A stretch of 64,000 bases of DNA from Corydoras sp. C115 (lineage: Eukaryota > Chordata > Actinopteri > Siluriformes > Callichthyidae), in NCBI GenBank assembly GCA_019802505.1, contig JAFMOC010000072.1, positions 1,416,001 to 1,480,000 on the forward strand. The letters run 5' to 3'. Under the pieces are notes generated by a model, which saw only the letters and a list, made by a program, of their open reading frames with translations, was not told the origin of the DNA and did not search any database. Both the position numbers and the translations under genes were made by a program. Within the stretch, counting starts at the first letter, position 1. The number at the start of each line of letters is the position of its first letter. Of the stretch, positions 11,342 through 22,649 are shown in pieces.

Positions 11342-11528
11342 AGATTTTTTGTGCTGATTTAGGGAGTGTTACAAAGAGAAAAACAACTGTCCCTAATCTT
11401 ATAAATAAAAATGCCAATACTGAGTTCCTTCATTCATTATTATCTTCTGCTTAATCCTCTATTAAAGTCGCGGGGGGCAGTCCCCATGCCCATCCAGGAG
11501 GGAACTTTTTGGGCGCTGGGCAGATACT
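11342..11528 (-). mobile_element. bridge sequence plus SINE family A 3' fragment
   Basis: Bridge 11345-11425 and the minus-strand SINE 3' end recur at 15898-16075. The SINE breaks off at GGGCAGATAC and is fused directly to a plus-strand copy. Confidence 0.75.
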
Positions 11529-11815
11529 CCCGGTTCCAATCCCTATCTGGGTAGAGTTTCCATGTTCTGCCCGTGTCCACGTGGGTTTCCTCTAGGTTCT
11601 TCGGTTTCCTCCAACAGTCCAAAAACATGGAACAAGTCAATTGAATTCTCCAAATTGACTGTGTCTGTGTGAGTGAGTGTGTACCCAGTGATAGATTGGC
11701 GCCCTGTCCTGGGTGTCTGCCCAGCGCCCGAGACGTTCTCCCCTGGATGGGCATGGGGTACCCCCCCACGACCCTAATAGAGGATAAAGTGGAAGATAAT
11801 GGATGGATGGATGTG
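11529..11815 (+). mobile_element. SINE family A, fused head to head
   Basis: Begins abruptly at CTCCCGGTTCCAATCCC and ends GATAATGGATGGATGG. No target duplication separates it from the minus-strand piece. Confidence 0.8.
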
Positions 11816-11831
11816 ACTTTACTGAGTAAGA

Positions 11832-12113
11832 GGTGAGGGTACGGTGGCTTAGGGGTTAGTATGTTCGCCTCTCAGCTCTGGAGACACAGGTTCGAATCCC
11901 AGTCTGGGTGGGGTTATCATGTTCTCCCTTTAACCATGTGAGTTTCCTTCTGTAGTCCAAAAACATTGATTGAACGTAAATTGGATGCTTTAAATTGCCC
12001 CTATATATTTAGTATGTGAGTGAGTGTGTACCCAGCAATAAATTTGTACCCTGTTCTTGGTTTATCTGCCCAGCATCCCAAACGTTCTCCTCTGGATGGG
12101 CATGGGGACTTTA
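11832..12113 (+). mobile_element. SINE family A, 3'-truncated
   Basis: From GGTACGGTGGCTTAGGGG to GGATGGGCATGGGGA. The tail is replaced by Tc1-like sequence. Confidence 0.82.
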
Positions 12114-12435
12114 AGGTGCAATGTCCGGTGCAGGTGTTGGTAACTCTGCTTTCTTAAATCCAAGTTCACTGCAACAGTCTACCAGAATGTGTTCAAGGAC
12201 TTCATGATTCCTTCTGCTGAGGATCTGTATGGAGATGCAGATTTCAGCTTCCAGCAGGATCTGGCCTCTGCCCATGCTGTGCCAGAAGCACCAAAAACTG
12301 GTGCGATGCCCCTGCCAACACAGTGCTTGACTGGCCAGTCAACTCGATGGACCTAAACCCCATTAAGAATCTTTGAGGTATTCTCAAGGGGATAATGAGG
12401 AGCACCAGACCCAACAACAAAGATTCCACATAGAT
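12114..12435 (+). pseudogene. Tc1/mariner transposase remnant
   Basis: Contains FQQDLASAHA (from about 12249), the block around the second catalytic Asp of Tc1 transposases, and in another frame DWPVNSMDLNPIKNL followed by an in-frame TGA, the third-motif block. A frameshift between the blocks and the stop show it is dead. Confidence 0.8.
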
Positions 12436-12480
12436 TCGTATTCGTACAACTGAAATGAAAGTTTAATTTTTTGAATGGAA

Positions 12481-12652
12481 GGGATGCGGTAGCTCAGTGG
12501 TTTGGGCGTAGGGCTATCAATCTGAAGGTTGTGGGTTCAAATCCCAAGTCCACTGAATTTACCCATGTGGGTCCTTGAGCTAGAACCTTAACCCTCATTG
12601 CTCCAGGGCTGCTTTGGATAAAACTTCTGCAAAATGACCAAATGTAATTGTA
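12481..12652 (+). mobile_element. SINE family B
   Basis: GGGATGCGGTAGCTCAGTGG, GTGGGTTCAAATCCC and GCTTTGGATAAAACTTCTGC. Confidence 0.82.
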
Positions 12653-12659
12653 AATATGG

Positions 12660-13540
12660 AAATGAATCAATATTACCATGATGATATTATTTTTTGGAAA
12701 GGGTCTGTATTTGCAGCACCGTCGCTATTTAAACAACACAGTTGGAAAATGTAAAGATAGTCTGTTGGCGGGTTGTAAGACAGCATTGAGCATCATGACG
12801 CACCTTGTGCAATGTGTAAGATGAGTCCTTGAACTTTTCTATGTCACAACGATCTTGTGATGAGATAAAGATATACCTTTAAAAGTGCCACCATGGGAAA
12901 GTTAATTGTGTTACAGCAGCAGAGGGACAATATTGAACATGTAGTAAAAAGGGTTTACTGCTCTGGCATTAAATTTTAAATACTGATGTTTGAGTACAAT
13001 GTGAAAACATGTAGTAAAATCTGGTCATTAAGCGTTGCTTCACTGCTCTTGCTTCAAGGAGAACAACAGTGAACGTTTTTAGTGTGATTGCCATATATTT
13101 CATTTATATGACTCCATCATTTTTTCTGGCTTTCTTCTGCCGCAATTTTCAAGCTATCCACACGGTTTTCGCAGGACACGTCCAGCTTATTGATGAGACT
13201 GCTGCTTGTATCCAGATAAGGAATCGCTCAAACCATTCCCGAGATATTCCTGTTTATTTAGAACAAAATTCCCATTCACGTTATCTTACCATAATATATT
13301 TCTACTCCCGTAATTCAGCCAATGTTTTTTAGCTACAAACACAAAATATGTCTTTTAAAAGCGAAGCTTGATCAAGATACACCCCATTACACGGCCACGC
13401 CCATTTTTTTTAACCTTGTTTGCCGTATTGCTTGGATATATGTATGCACTGTACACACCAATATAAACTCTCGAATTTATATTGGTATTCAAATAGTAAC
13501 ATTCTTTAAAAAATTTAAAACAAATTTTAATTCAAACCAT
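12660..13540. other. no gene recognised
   Basis: AT-rich DNA. The frames at 13069-13332 and 13322-13591 have no recognised domain, and the second runs into a SINE. Confidence 0.4.
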
Positions 13541-13549
13541 GGGCTAAGC

Positions 13550-13890
13550 ATCGGTGGCTTAGTGGTTAGCACGTTCTCCTCTCAGCACTAGGGATTCCCG
13601 GTTCGAATTTCAATCTGGGTGGAGTTTCCATGTTCTCCCCGTGTCCATGTGGGTTTCCTCCGGGTTCTCCGGTTTCCTCCCACAGTCCAAAAACATGGAT
13701 TATTCAAGGTCAATTGAGTTCTCCAAATTGCCCCATATAGAGTGTGTCTGTGTGAGTGAGTGTGTGCCCAGCGATGGATTGGCGCCCTGTCCTGGGTCTA
13801 TCTGCCCAGCGCCTGAAACGTTCTCCCCTGGATGGGCATGGGGGAACCACCCCCCCCTCCCGAGACCCTAGTAGGGGATAAAGCAGAAGA
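13550..13890 (+). mobile_element. SINE family A, near full length
   Basis: TCGGTGGCTTAGTGGTTAGC to GGGGATAAAGCAGAAGATAT. The first bases and the GAATGA tail are lost. Confidence 0.9.
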
Positions 13891-14181
13891 TATGGACTTA
13901 AAAGCATAAATTGTTTAGCAGTTGTAAGTAAATCTTCATGCACTTGTTAACCTACATGAGTTTTTCTCTTTACCCTTCACATTATACATTACACATTTCA
14001 CATGAGCAGCAACACTGTTTTCTCTAATTCCAAAAGTATTTGTCATTACACATAATTACAATACAATCAGATGGTACATAAGCATTTAGTTTTCTGATTG
14101 CAGTCATCTGGACATGCTTAGTGAGCTGAGGATTATGTAAGAGGTCGAGCTGAGGGAGATTGGATGCTGGCTAGCACTTAC

Positions 14182-14227
14182 CTGGCTGGGGAAGACGCGT
14201 GCAAAGAGCAGCTGCCAGGGAGAACAT
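14182..14227 (-). other. possible minus-strand start-containing exon end
   Basis: On the minus strand an ATG opens MFSLAAALCTRLPQP and runs into CCAG followed by a perfect GTAAGT donor. The peptide is short and hydrophobic, like the start of a signal peptide. There is no promoter or downstream exon evidence. Confidence 0.12.
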
Positions 14228-14270
14228 AGTCACGACATGTCTCTTGGGGCCATCCCTTATGTTTGTCTGG

Positions 14271-14271
<1 letters not shown>

Positions 14272-14312
<41 letters not shown>
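14272..14312. repeat. TC microsatellite
   Basis: Perfect CT/TC run of about 20 units. Two open frames through it are artefacts. Confidence 0.95.
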
Positions 14313-14316
<4 letters not shown>

Positions 14317-14693
14317 CTAGCTCTTTTTGGCTTCTCTCTCAGAATTCATGCATTTTCAGCTCATTTAATTCCCCACCTCTTTTTTCCCTCTTTGTCGTGT
14401 GCTTGTTTCATTTTTCCATGTTTCCTTTTGTCTCGTATTTTTTGGTCATTTAAATTATTTATACTCATTTTCTTGTTTTCCTTCATCCTGCTGCATGACT
14501 CTTAATAAACTTACCAATTGGACAAATTGGACTTGACTGACCCGTTCTCAGGAAATAGCTTTTCTGTTCCATGGGGAATTCCCAATAGATTTCTGTAAAG
14601 AGATTTACTGAACAACCTGAATTAGGCTTGTTTTTCTGTTCCTTTGGTTCTCCACTTTGTTCTTCATTTTTAATGTTTGATTTGATTTGTGGG

Positions 14694-14960
14694 CAGCACG
14701 GTGGCTTATTGGTTAACATGTTCGCCTCTCAGCGCTAGGGATTCCCGGTTCGAATCCCAATCTGGGTGGAGTTTCCATGTTCTCCCTGTGTCCATGTGGG
14801 TTTCCTCCGGGTTCTCCTTTTCCTCCCACAGTCCAAAAACATGCATTAAGGTCAATGGAATTCTCCAAATTGCCCCATATAGAGTGTGTGTGTCTGTGTG
14901 AGTGAGTGAGTGAGTGAGTATGAGCCCAGCGATAGATTGGCGCCCTGTCCTGGGTGTATC
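14694..14960 (+). mobile_element. SINE family A lacking its 3' end
   Basis: From GGCAGCACGGTGGCTTATTG to CCTGTCCTGGGTGTATC, then unrelated DNA. Loss of the LINE-type tail implies later deletion or recombination. Confidence 0.85.
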
Positions 14961-14964
14961 TTCA

Positions 14965-15540
14965 GAACAGCTGATTTTATTAAAGCCATATTAAATACCC
15001 AGTATTTGATATCATCAAACCTGTAAAGCAAAGCTTTAACATTAACACTTAAGTACAGCTCAATATTCCATCTCATCTGTGTTACTCATTATTGTCTGAT
15101 TATTTCTCCCGCCAGCGCAGGAAGCTGTGATGTATTTCTGCATTAAGCCCGGGTGTATTCCAACAACAACCTCCCTCATCCCACCTCTCCTCCATATTCA
15201 AAATCTGTCAACCTGTCAGCTCTGGTGAAAACTAAGGGGCTGGGGCAGTTATTTAACTTTGTCTTTTAAGATTTAGAAGCAGATGGTGAAGTCCTTTGTC
15301 TCTCTTTCTGCTCTTATTTATAGCAGCTTGTCTCTTAATATTAGATCAGCGGTACACACGTGCTCCATGGTTGAGGGAGATGTAATGACACACAGTATAC
15401 TGAGAGATAATTACACCTCTATTTAAGTGTCAGTTTGGACCACTAAAGACGAATATGTTCTAGATTTTCTTACTTGTTACTTAAATAGTAACCTTTCCGT
15501 TTTCAATGACCAAATTCCAAAATTAATATTAACCATATAT
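14965..15540. other. no gene recognised
   Basis: Repeat-poor sequence with no recognised coding exon. Confidence 0.4.
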
Positions 15541-15546
15541 TACCAG

Positions 15547-15868
15547 GGGCGGCTCAGCGCTAGGGATTCCCGGTTCGAATCCCAATCTGGGTGGAGTTTC
15601 CGTGTTCTCCCCGTGTCCGCGTGGGTTTCCTCCGGGTTCTCCGGTTTCCTCCCACAGTCCAAAAACATGGATCATGGTCAATTGAATTCTCCAAATTGCC
15701 CCATATAGAGTGTGTCTGTGTGAGTGAGTGTGTGCCCAACAAAAGATTGGCGTCCTGTCCTGGGTGTATCTGCCCAGCGCCTGAAACGTTCTCCCCTGGA
15801 TGGGCATGGGGAACCCCACCACGACCCTAGTAGAGGCTAAAGCAGAAGATAATGGATGGATGGATGGT
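15547..15868 (+). mobile_element. SINE family A, GGCTAAAGC subfamily
   Basis: Partner of the copy at 11020. 5' end truncated to GGCGGCTCAGCGC, 3' tail GATGGATGGATGG. Confidence 0.88.
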
Positions 15869-15894
15869 TATATAACCAGTCATGCACACTAGTT

Positions 15895-16303
15895 AGTTTT
15901 TTGTGCTGATTTAGGGAGTGTTACCAAGAGAAAAACAACTGTCCCTAATCTTATAAATAAAAATGCCAATACTGAGTTCATTCATTCATTATTATCTTCT
16001 GCTTAATCCTCTATTAAGGTCGCGGGGGGGGGGCAGTCCCCATGCCCATCCAGGAGAGAACTTTTTGGGCACCCAAACTTATCACTGTACACCCTCACTG
16101 ACAGAAATGCACTCTATATGGGGAAATTTAGAGCATTTAATGTACCTTGAATCCATGTCTTTGGTTGGTGGGAGGAAACCGGAGAACCCAGAAGAAAGCC
16201 ACGCGGACACGGGGGGAACATGAAAACTCCGCCCAGATTAGGATTCGAATCTGGATCTGAGCTGAGAGGCGAGCATGCTGACCTCTAAGCCACCGTGCCG
16301 ACA
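15895..16303 (-). mobile_element. bridge plus SINE family A (diverged)
   Basis: The bridge TTTTTTGTGCTGATTTAGGG also occurs at 11345. The SINE body extends to GCCACCGTGCCG. Confidence 0.8.
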
Positions 16304-16364
16304 CGTGTTAATTAAACAGCTGTCAATCTTTTGTGAATGAATACAATTCTCAAAGTGATTTGGC

Positions 16365-16645
16365 ACCTTATGTTATATTTCATCACGTTCATTATGTTAT
16401 ATTTCATCACGTTCATTATGTTATATTTCATCACGTTCATTATGTTATATTTCATCACGTTCATTATGTTATATTTCATCACGTTCATTATGTTATATTT
16501 CATCACGTTCATTATGTTATATTTCATCACGTTCATTATGTTATATTTTCACGTTCATGTTCATTCATTATGTTATATTTTTCATTTCATCACGTTCATT
16601 ATGTTATATTTCATCATGTTCATTATGTTATATTTCATCATGATA
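16365..16645. repeat. 24-bp minisatellite
   Basis: Unit TTATGTTATATTTCATCACG plus TTCA, about eight near-identical copies to 16545, then an interruption and two or three variant copies with CATCATG. Because 24 is divisible by three, frames stay open on both strands and give spurious repeat peptides. Confidence 0.95.
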
Positions 16646-16714
16646 AAATAATGCAGTGAAGTGCAGGTGTGAGAACATCATGATATGTCTGGTCTACAAT
16701 CATCTCATCTCATC

Positions 16715-16870
16715 ATCATAGGTTCCCTTTGCACATGCAGTGTAGAACGTTTTGGGCACTGGGTAGATACATCAATCACACACACCCACAGACACAGGGC
16801 TTTCTAGCCGCTCAAGGTGAATGAGATCCTCTACTTAGCCTTGGTCCTCACAAGGTTTCTTCCTTTCTGA
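16715..16870 (-). repeat. SINE remnant plus teleost interspersed repeat fragment
   Basis: GTAGAACGTTTTGGGCACTG is SINE family A. CTAGCCGCTCAAGG...CCTTGGTCCTCACAAGGTTT belongs to the repeat seen at 24530 and 32500. Confidence 0.6.
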
Positions 16871-17435
16871 TGTAAAAGAGATAACTTATAACTTATGGCC
16901 CACAAAAGCAATTGTGATCCAAGCCTCTTCTTATGCGTTGAAGTCAAACATGTGGAATAATGGCACCCAGCTCTCTGCTTTCTACAATCAAAAGCATGAT
17001 GATCATTAGGGGTGTGAATCGTTCAGTGTCTGGTCATTCGATTCGATTCCGTTTTTTGAAGTCACGATTCGATTCAGAATCGATTTTGATTCAGAAACAA
17101 ATTTTTTCCAGTTCAAATAAATTCTTTAAATTTTGTTTAAATTAAGTGATTGACAAGATGAAATGACAATGTAAACAAATAATACATTTATTTAAAACAA
17201 TACTTTCAGGTATCAAATCTTTTTGCATCATTTTATATTTATACAAAAATAGGATTGCGCTAAATTAAAATGAGCAGTATTAGGTTAGCTTAGCTGCCTG
17301 GCTTTTTCTTACATAAAAAAAACACATATATTAATGAACAAATAATTCGAAATATATTAATACAAAAGTTTACCATAGTAAATTAGCCTTTAATCAAAAC
17401 GTAAATACAGACTTTACAGTCAGAAAGCATTTCCA

Positions 17436-17557
17436 TCCATCCATTATCTTCCGCTTTATCCTCTATTGGGGTCGTAGGGGGGTTCCCCATGCCCATCCAG
17501 GGGAGAACGTTTCGGGCGCTGGGCAGATACACCCAGGACAGGGCGCCAATCCATCAC
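17436..17557 (-). mobile_element. SINE family A 3' module nested in the hAT element
   Basis: CCATCCATCCATTATCTTCC to GCGCCAATCCATCACTG. It ends within a base or two of the recurrent truncation point. Confidence 0.85.
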
Positions 17558-17679
17558 TGACACAAGTATTAAATATATTTTTCAACTTTTTTTTTTATCT
17601 CAGGGTGATGTCATGCCAAACGGGCTCGCGCATTGTTATATTTCCAAAGTACCTCAATTTCATTTTACACTCGTTGTAA

Positions 17680-18082
17680 TAGGGCTGTATTCAACTACAG
17701 ATTTTCGTAGTCGAATCTGATTCGTCAGATTTTCCCTATAGTCGACTGATAGTCGAATCAGTTAAAATTTCACCACAAGATGGCGCTATAAGCATAGTTT
17801 TTAAAAAAGATTTTTTAAATATATTTTACTTGTTTTTCTAACAAAAGAAAACCTTTTTTTGTTTTTCTTTTTTCTTTTTTTTCTAGAAATTAGGATGATT
17901 TTATTTGACAAAAGGCTATATATATAACGAAAACAAAGACATTTCATGTAAAAACTAATGCTTAGCAGCAGCCATGAGCACCCCCATGTGGGCAAAATGG
18001 TACATTCGACTATGAGGTTCATAGTCGACTACGGTTCTCCGAATCGAATCGTCGAATCAGTGAATATTGCAGCTCACCCCTA
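17680..18082 (+). mobile_element. small hAT element nested in the larger one
   Basis: Ends TAGGGCTG and CACCCCTA, flanked by CGTTGTAA (17672-17679) and CATTGTAA (18083-18090), 7 of 8 matching. Internal landmarks CACAAGATGGCGCTATAAGC and GTCGACT match the inverted copy at 29754-30139. Confidence 0.82.
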
Positions 18083-18419
18083 CATTGTAAACAGTTTCTC
18101 TCATGTAGAAGCGCTCTCTATCTCTTCCAGGCTTCAAAAGCCAAACACCGGCTTTTAACGACGACGACGATGATGGGTGGGGGGGGGTCGAATCGTGCTC
18201 TCCCCCCGCTCCATGCTTCCCGCTAGCATGAACTAGTGGATACGTAATGCGATATGCAGTACGCTCGGTAGGGGGCGCCAAAAAATAAAACGTCAATGCA
18301 TTTTTTAAAAAATCGATTCTTGGGCATTTTGAATCGATTCACAATCGCCAGGACTACGAATCGCGATCCTTTGAAGAATCAAATTTTTTCAGCACCACTA
18401 ATGACCATCGTCTGGTTCT

Positions 18420-19490
18420 AACCATTTGTCGTTACAGATGCTGAAACTTCCACACAGAGAAACCATTCCGGTTCACATTCACATTCAAAATCAATTCAAA
18501 CATTCAAATGCGAAACAATGATGACTTCCTGCCTTCATCCTTCTGAATCTGAATGGCAAAGTTAAATTGAAGGCTTGGAATTTCTTTCCTGAATAGATTT
18601 AGGTTTTTATTTCTTATAATAGGAGGCGACACAAGGCAAAAACATGTGGCTTGAATACACACGTACCTCCTCTCTGTCAGACATTGAGGCTTTACGACGC
18701 CGAGCTCAGTGGGGACACGTGTGTGCAGTGTATTATCTTCGCACCCCCACTCATTATCTCTCTCGCTCGGAAGAAATGTGTTCTCATTTGCATGCCGGGC
18801 CCTTGGAGGGTCACACTTCTTACCTGTATCAGGCGCTTCACAGTGCGCACTACATAGCTCTCATCGAGGATTAGATTAAAACCCATCAATCAGCCATAAC
18901 TGGCTGAGAGAGAGACCCATGTATAATACAGAGTAAGAAAAGTGTTCCGTCTTTACCCCCCTCCCCCCCCGTCTCTTGATATTGCCTTGTCCTTTGTAAG
19001 CTGACCCTTTCTTTTTCATCATGAACCCGAAGCTATTGAATCTGCTTTTGACTTTTTTTTTTTCCCTTTTCATACATCTGTTGCATTTCATCTTTTCATT
19101 GCTTTGATGATTTAGTCAGATTCTCACGATGTGTCACTTCAGTTATTTTAGTCATTTTTTAGTGGGGTGATATTTTTGTCATAAAATGTACCGTTCCGAT
19201 GCAAAACGATGCAACACAAATACGATCTGCTTTGAACCTTTTATGCTCCTAATTTAACTATTTTTAACAATTTAACTTACTTTAACAGTATGGAGGAAGC
19301 TAAGTGTTTTACTAATGGCTGTCAATTGATTACAAATGACCAACTAATTGATTGCACCTTTTTCTGGGTTAATCAGGTCTCTTTTTTAAACTGAAGCTTC
19401 TAATAATTGATATTTGAAACACAAAGAACATTTTACTTCAAATGCAATTTTTTAATAGTGTCATTTAACTGGTAACTATTAAAATATGTA
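18420..19490. other. no confirmed gene
   Basis: 18640-18880 is relatively GC-rich and open in three frames (for example 18644-18874 +) but no domain is recognised. The rest is T-rich. Confidence 0.35.
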
Positions 19491-19496
19491 AATTGT

Positions 19497-19550
19497 GTAT
19501 ATATATTATATATATATATATATATACTATATATATATATATATATATAT
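19497..19550. repeat. TA microsatellite
   Basis: Two TA runs interrupted by TAC. Confidence 0.9.
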
Positions 19551-19679
19551 GACTGGTGCATAGAGGTAGTGTTTAAATTAGATACATAATATACATTAAA
19601 GTGCAACTTTATTGTCATTGTGCAGAGTACAAGTTCATTAATAACAGTGACGGTGGTGCATGGAGAGGGGTGAAGTGTG

Positions 19680-19840
19680 GGCAAATGTAGATAGGGCGCC
19701 AATAATATGAACATGATATAATATGAACTATAATATGGATACATGATATATACATGTTTTTGGAATATGAAAACCGGAGAATAGGAAAACGTGCATATGG
19801 AAATATATGTATTCGAATATCCCTAGCGCTGTAGGCGAAA
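19680..19840 (-). mobile_element. degraded SINE family A interspersed with TA
   Basis: Pieces recognisable in order: GGGCGCCAAT, CATGTTTTTGGA, AAACCGGAGAA, CCCTAGCGCTG, GGCGAA, with TA repeats invading between them. Confidence 0.6.
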
Positions 19841-19844
19841 TGTA

Positions 19845-19890
19845 TATATATAAATGTATATATATATGTATATATATGTATGTGTGTGTA

Positions 19891-19966
<76 letters not shown>

Positions 19967-19978
19967 TTTTATGTTATT

Positions 19979-20066
<88 letters not shown>
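19845..20066. repeat. long TA/TG microsatellite
   Basis: TATG and TG blocks followed by about 150 bp of TA with T-run interruptions. All open frames here are artefacts. Confidence 0.95.
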
Positions 20067-20184
20067 TTATTTTAGTACAGCCTGTTAAGCAGAGTTTAAG
20101 ATGTTAATCAATTAGTCAATTATGCAAACATGATTTTAGAACTTATAGTTGGTTCTGTGTTTCCATGTGGCTCCTTCATTTTCT

Positions 20185-20185
<1 letters not shown>

Positions 20186-20227
<42 letters not shown>

Positions 20228-20228
20228 T
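20186..20228. repeat. TA then CA microsatellite
   Basis: TA run of about 12 units followed by about 8 CA units. Confidence 0.92.
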
Positions 20229-20229
20229 T

Positions 20230-20970
20230 TTTTAAAATTGATTATTGAGTCTTGCACAATGCAATGACACATGCAGGAGATTCGCACACTAACACAATGG
20301 CACCGACCCTTTTTCTTTTCCGTCCTCGTTTCCACTGACATTTCAGACAACAGAATAGCAGTGTGGGAATCTTTGCACCCGAATTTCTTTTTTTCTCCTT
20401 ATCTTTGTTTTGTCATGAGGATTTGGTTTGGCAGCACACCGCTTCACAAATCACAGGTCTGCCGATACAACTTCAGTGCAGCTTATCTGCGCTTTAGTGA
20501 TTCTTATTCGAGCCGTTCGAGCCTGAATACTTTGAAGTGCATGTGTATCTGAGAGCACGGAGCTAAAGCAGAGGCGCCGTAACAGACCACAGTAGGTCAA
20601 CCAAATCCACCTGCATTAATTGGTGTAATTCTCAATAACACATCTCTTTCAGTTTGATTGAACACACTAACAGCATTTCATTTCTGGTTTGGCAGTAATT
20701 TAATTTTCTTCAACAAGTTACAGTAACTCGTGCTGTGCTATATCATAATCCACATACAAGCAATTTGTTTTTGGATTGATGGTGTCTGTTTAGAATAAAT
20801 TGAGTTTTTTTTTTTATTTGTCCACTATATGGCATTTTTTGGATTGTCAGTATCCTGGAACCAGTATCCTGTTACTCAGCAATCAATATTCACTTTTAAA
20901 AAAGTGATTACATCATGGAAGACCAGTTTAAATCGAACCTTTTTTTTCATTATAGTTTTGTTTGTAACTG
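20230..20970. other. no gene recognised
   Basis: Mixed-composition DNA. The open frame at 20271-20552 has no recognised domain. Confidence 0.4.
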
Positions 20971-20979
20971 TAATATTAC

Positions 20980-21100
20980 AGCAATAACGCACTCGAGGTT
21001 GTGCTTTATTGGGAATAAATCATAGGAAAGAGATGTAGCTGCACGGCTCTAATACCTCTTCCGGGATTTATTCACAATAATGTACGCCCTCTCATGCTTT
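20980..21100 (-). repeat. palindromic repeat fragment
   Basis: CTCGAGGTTGTGCTTTATTG, ATACCTCTTCC and TTCACAATAATGTACGCCCT relate it to the palindromes at 40254 and 62870. Confidence 0.5.
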
Positions 21101-21159
21101 ATTGATTTAATTCGCATTTTAAAGTGTTAGTAATTTGATATGAAAATACAACTGTTCTT

Positions 21160-21511
21160 AGGGCGGCACGGTGGCTTAGTGGTTTAGCACGTTCGCCTCT
21201 CAGCGCTAGGGATTCCCGGTTCGAATCCCCATCTGGGTGGAGTTTCCATGTTCTCCCCGTGTCCGCGTGGGTTTCCTCCGGGTTCTCCGGTTTCCTCCCA
21301 CAGTCCAAAAACATGGATCAAGTCAATTGAATTCTCAAAATTGCCCCATATAGAGTGTGTCTGTGTGAGTGAGTGTGTGCCCAGCGATGGATTGGCGCCC
21401 TGTCCTGGGTGTGTCTGCCCGGCGCCCGGGACGTTCTCCCCTGGATGGGCGTGGGGAGCCCCACCGCGACCCTAATAGAGGATAAAGTGGGAGATAATGA
21501 ATGAATGAATG
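21160..21511 (+). mobile_element. SINE family A, full length
   Basis: Perfect 15-bp duplication AATACAACTGTTCTT (21145-21159 and 21512-21526). Carries GTGTGTCTGCCCGGCGCCCG, a CpG-rich variant. Confidence 0.95.
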
Positions 21512-21802
21512 AATACAACTGTTCTTGCTTGCACTGTATAGCATGCTATAACAAAGAATAGTCACACAGTGTGCTGGGCTGCATCTTGCTAAATAATCAG
21601 TATAGCCTTTCCGATGATTGTTGTTGCTTGTGTGTGTAGCTAAATAGGATTAAGTTTATAATGTCATTATTGTTACAATCACATGTACCTTTTTACCCAT
21701 TACATGTGTCTGAATTGCATACATACATACATGTCATTGTGTAGATATAAAAAGTTTGTAACTAGAGGTCAGTAGTAATGCTTGTCCCATGTTTGTGTAT
21801 TA

Positions 21803-22102
21803 AGGTTCCCCATGCCCATCAATGCGAGAATATTCCGGGCGCTGGGCAGAACAAAGCGCCAATCTATCGATGGGCACACTCACTCACACACACACACATA
21901 CATACATACATATATGGGGCAATTTAGAGCATTTAATTTACTTTGAAGCCATGTTTTTGTACTGTGGGGGCAAACCGGAGAACCTGGAGGAAACCCACAC
22001 AGACACAGGCAGAACATGGAAACTCCACCCAGACTGGGATTCGAACCTGGTTCCCCAGTGCTGAGAGGCGAATGTCCTAACCGCTAAGCCACCGTGCCGC
22101 CC
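21803..22102 (-). mobile_element. SINE family A, older copy
   Basis: GGTTCCCCATGCCCATCAAT to GCCACCGTGCCGCCC. The tail is missing and there is a small deletion at GGGCAGAACAAAGCGCC. Confidence 0.85.
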
Positions 22103-22193
22103 TGAAAGCCATTCAAATAATCACAAAGTTTACGAAAATGTTGTCCAGTATTTATTCTCCCTACATATATTTTATGTAAACCTGTATTCATTT

Positions 22194-22547
22194 CATTCAT
22201 TCATTCATTCATTATCTCCCGCTTTATCCTCTATGAGGGTCGCGGTGGGGTTCCCCATGCCCATCCAGGGGAGAACGTCTCGAACGCTGGGCAGATAGAC
22301 CCAGGACAGGGCGCCAATCCATCGCTGGGCACACACTCACTCACACAGACACACTCTATATGGGGCAATTTTGAGAATTCAATTGACTTGATCCATGTTT
22401 TTGGACTGTGGGAGGAAACCGGAGAACCCGGAGGAAACCCACGCAGACACTGGGAGAACATGGAAACTCCACCCAGATGGGGATTCGAACCGGGAATCCC
22501 TAGCGCTGAGAGGAGAACGTGCTGACCACTAAGCCACCCTGCTGCCT
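22194..22547 (-). mobile_element. SINE family A, full length, next to tex264 exon
   Basis: Perfect 12-bp duplication CTGTATTCATTT (22182-22193 and 22548-22559). It ends 102 bases before the exon at 22650, so it lies in the intron close to the acceptor and branch region. Confidence 0.95.
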
Positions 22548-22649
22548 CTGTATTCATTTATTACTTCAAAATAACCTTTGATATAATTTGAATACCACCC
22601 CTTTTGACGATATAACGAACATTTTAACATCTAGCCTTATTTCTTTCAG

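Larger units (their letters stand above)
17007..18400 (+). mobile_element. hAT-type non-autonomous element with nested insertions
   Basis: Ends TAGGGGTG and CACCACTA, flanked by 8-bp ATGATCAT (16999-17006) and ATGACCAT (18401-18408), 7 of 8 matching. The termini are rich in GATTCGATT and AATCGATTC. It contains a SINE fragment (17436-17557) and a smaller hAT element (17680-18082). No transposase frame was seen. Superfamily assigned from the 8-bp duplication and the terminal AGGGGTG. Confidence 0.75.

Noticed and set aside
16365..16645. CRISPR array
   Set aside because: Units are directly contiguous without unique spacers, and the genome is eukaryotic.
16312..16659. Repeat proteins of 8-residue units on both strands
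   Set aside because: Caused by the 24-bp minisatellite; both strands are open, and there is no promoter or splice context.
18644..18874. 76-codon frame as an upstream tex264 exon
   Set aside because: No resemblance to the GyrI-like domain and no acceptor/donor in the required phase.
19807..20107. Isoleucine/tyrosine repeat proteins
   Set aside because: Pure TA microsatellite translation.
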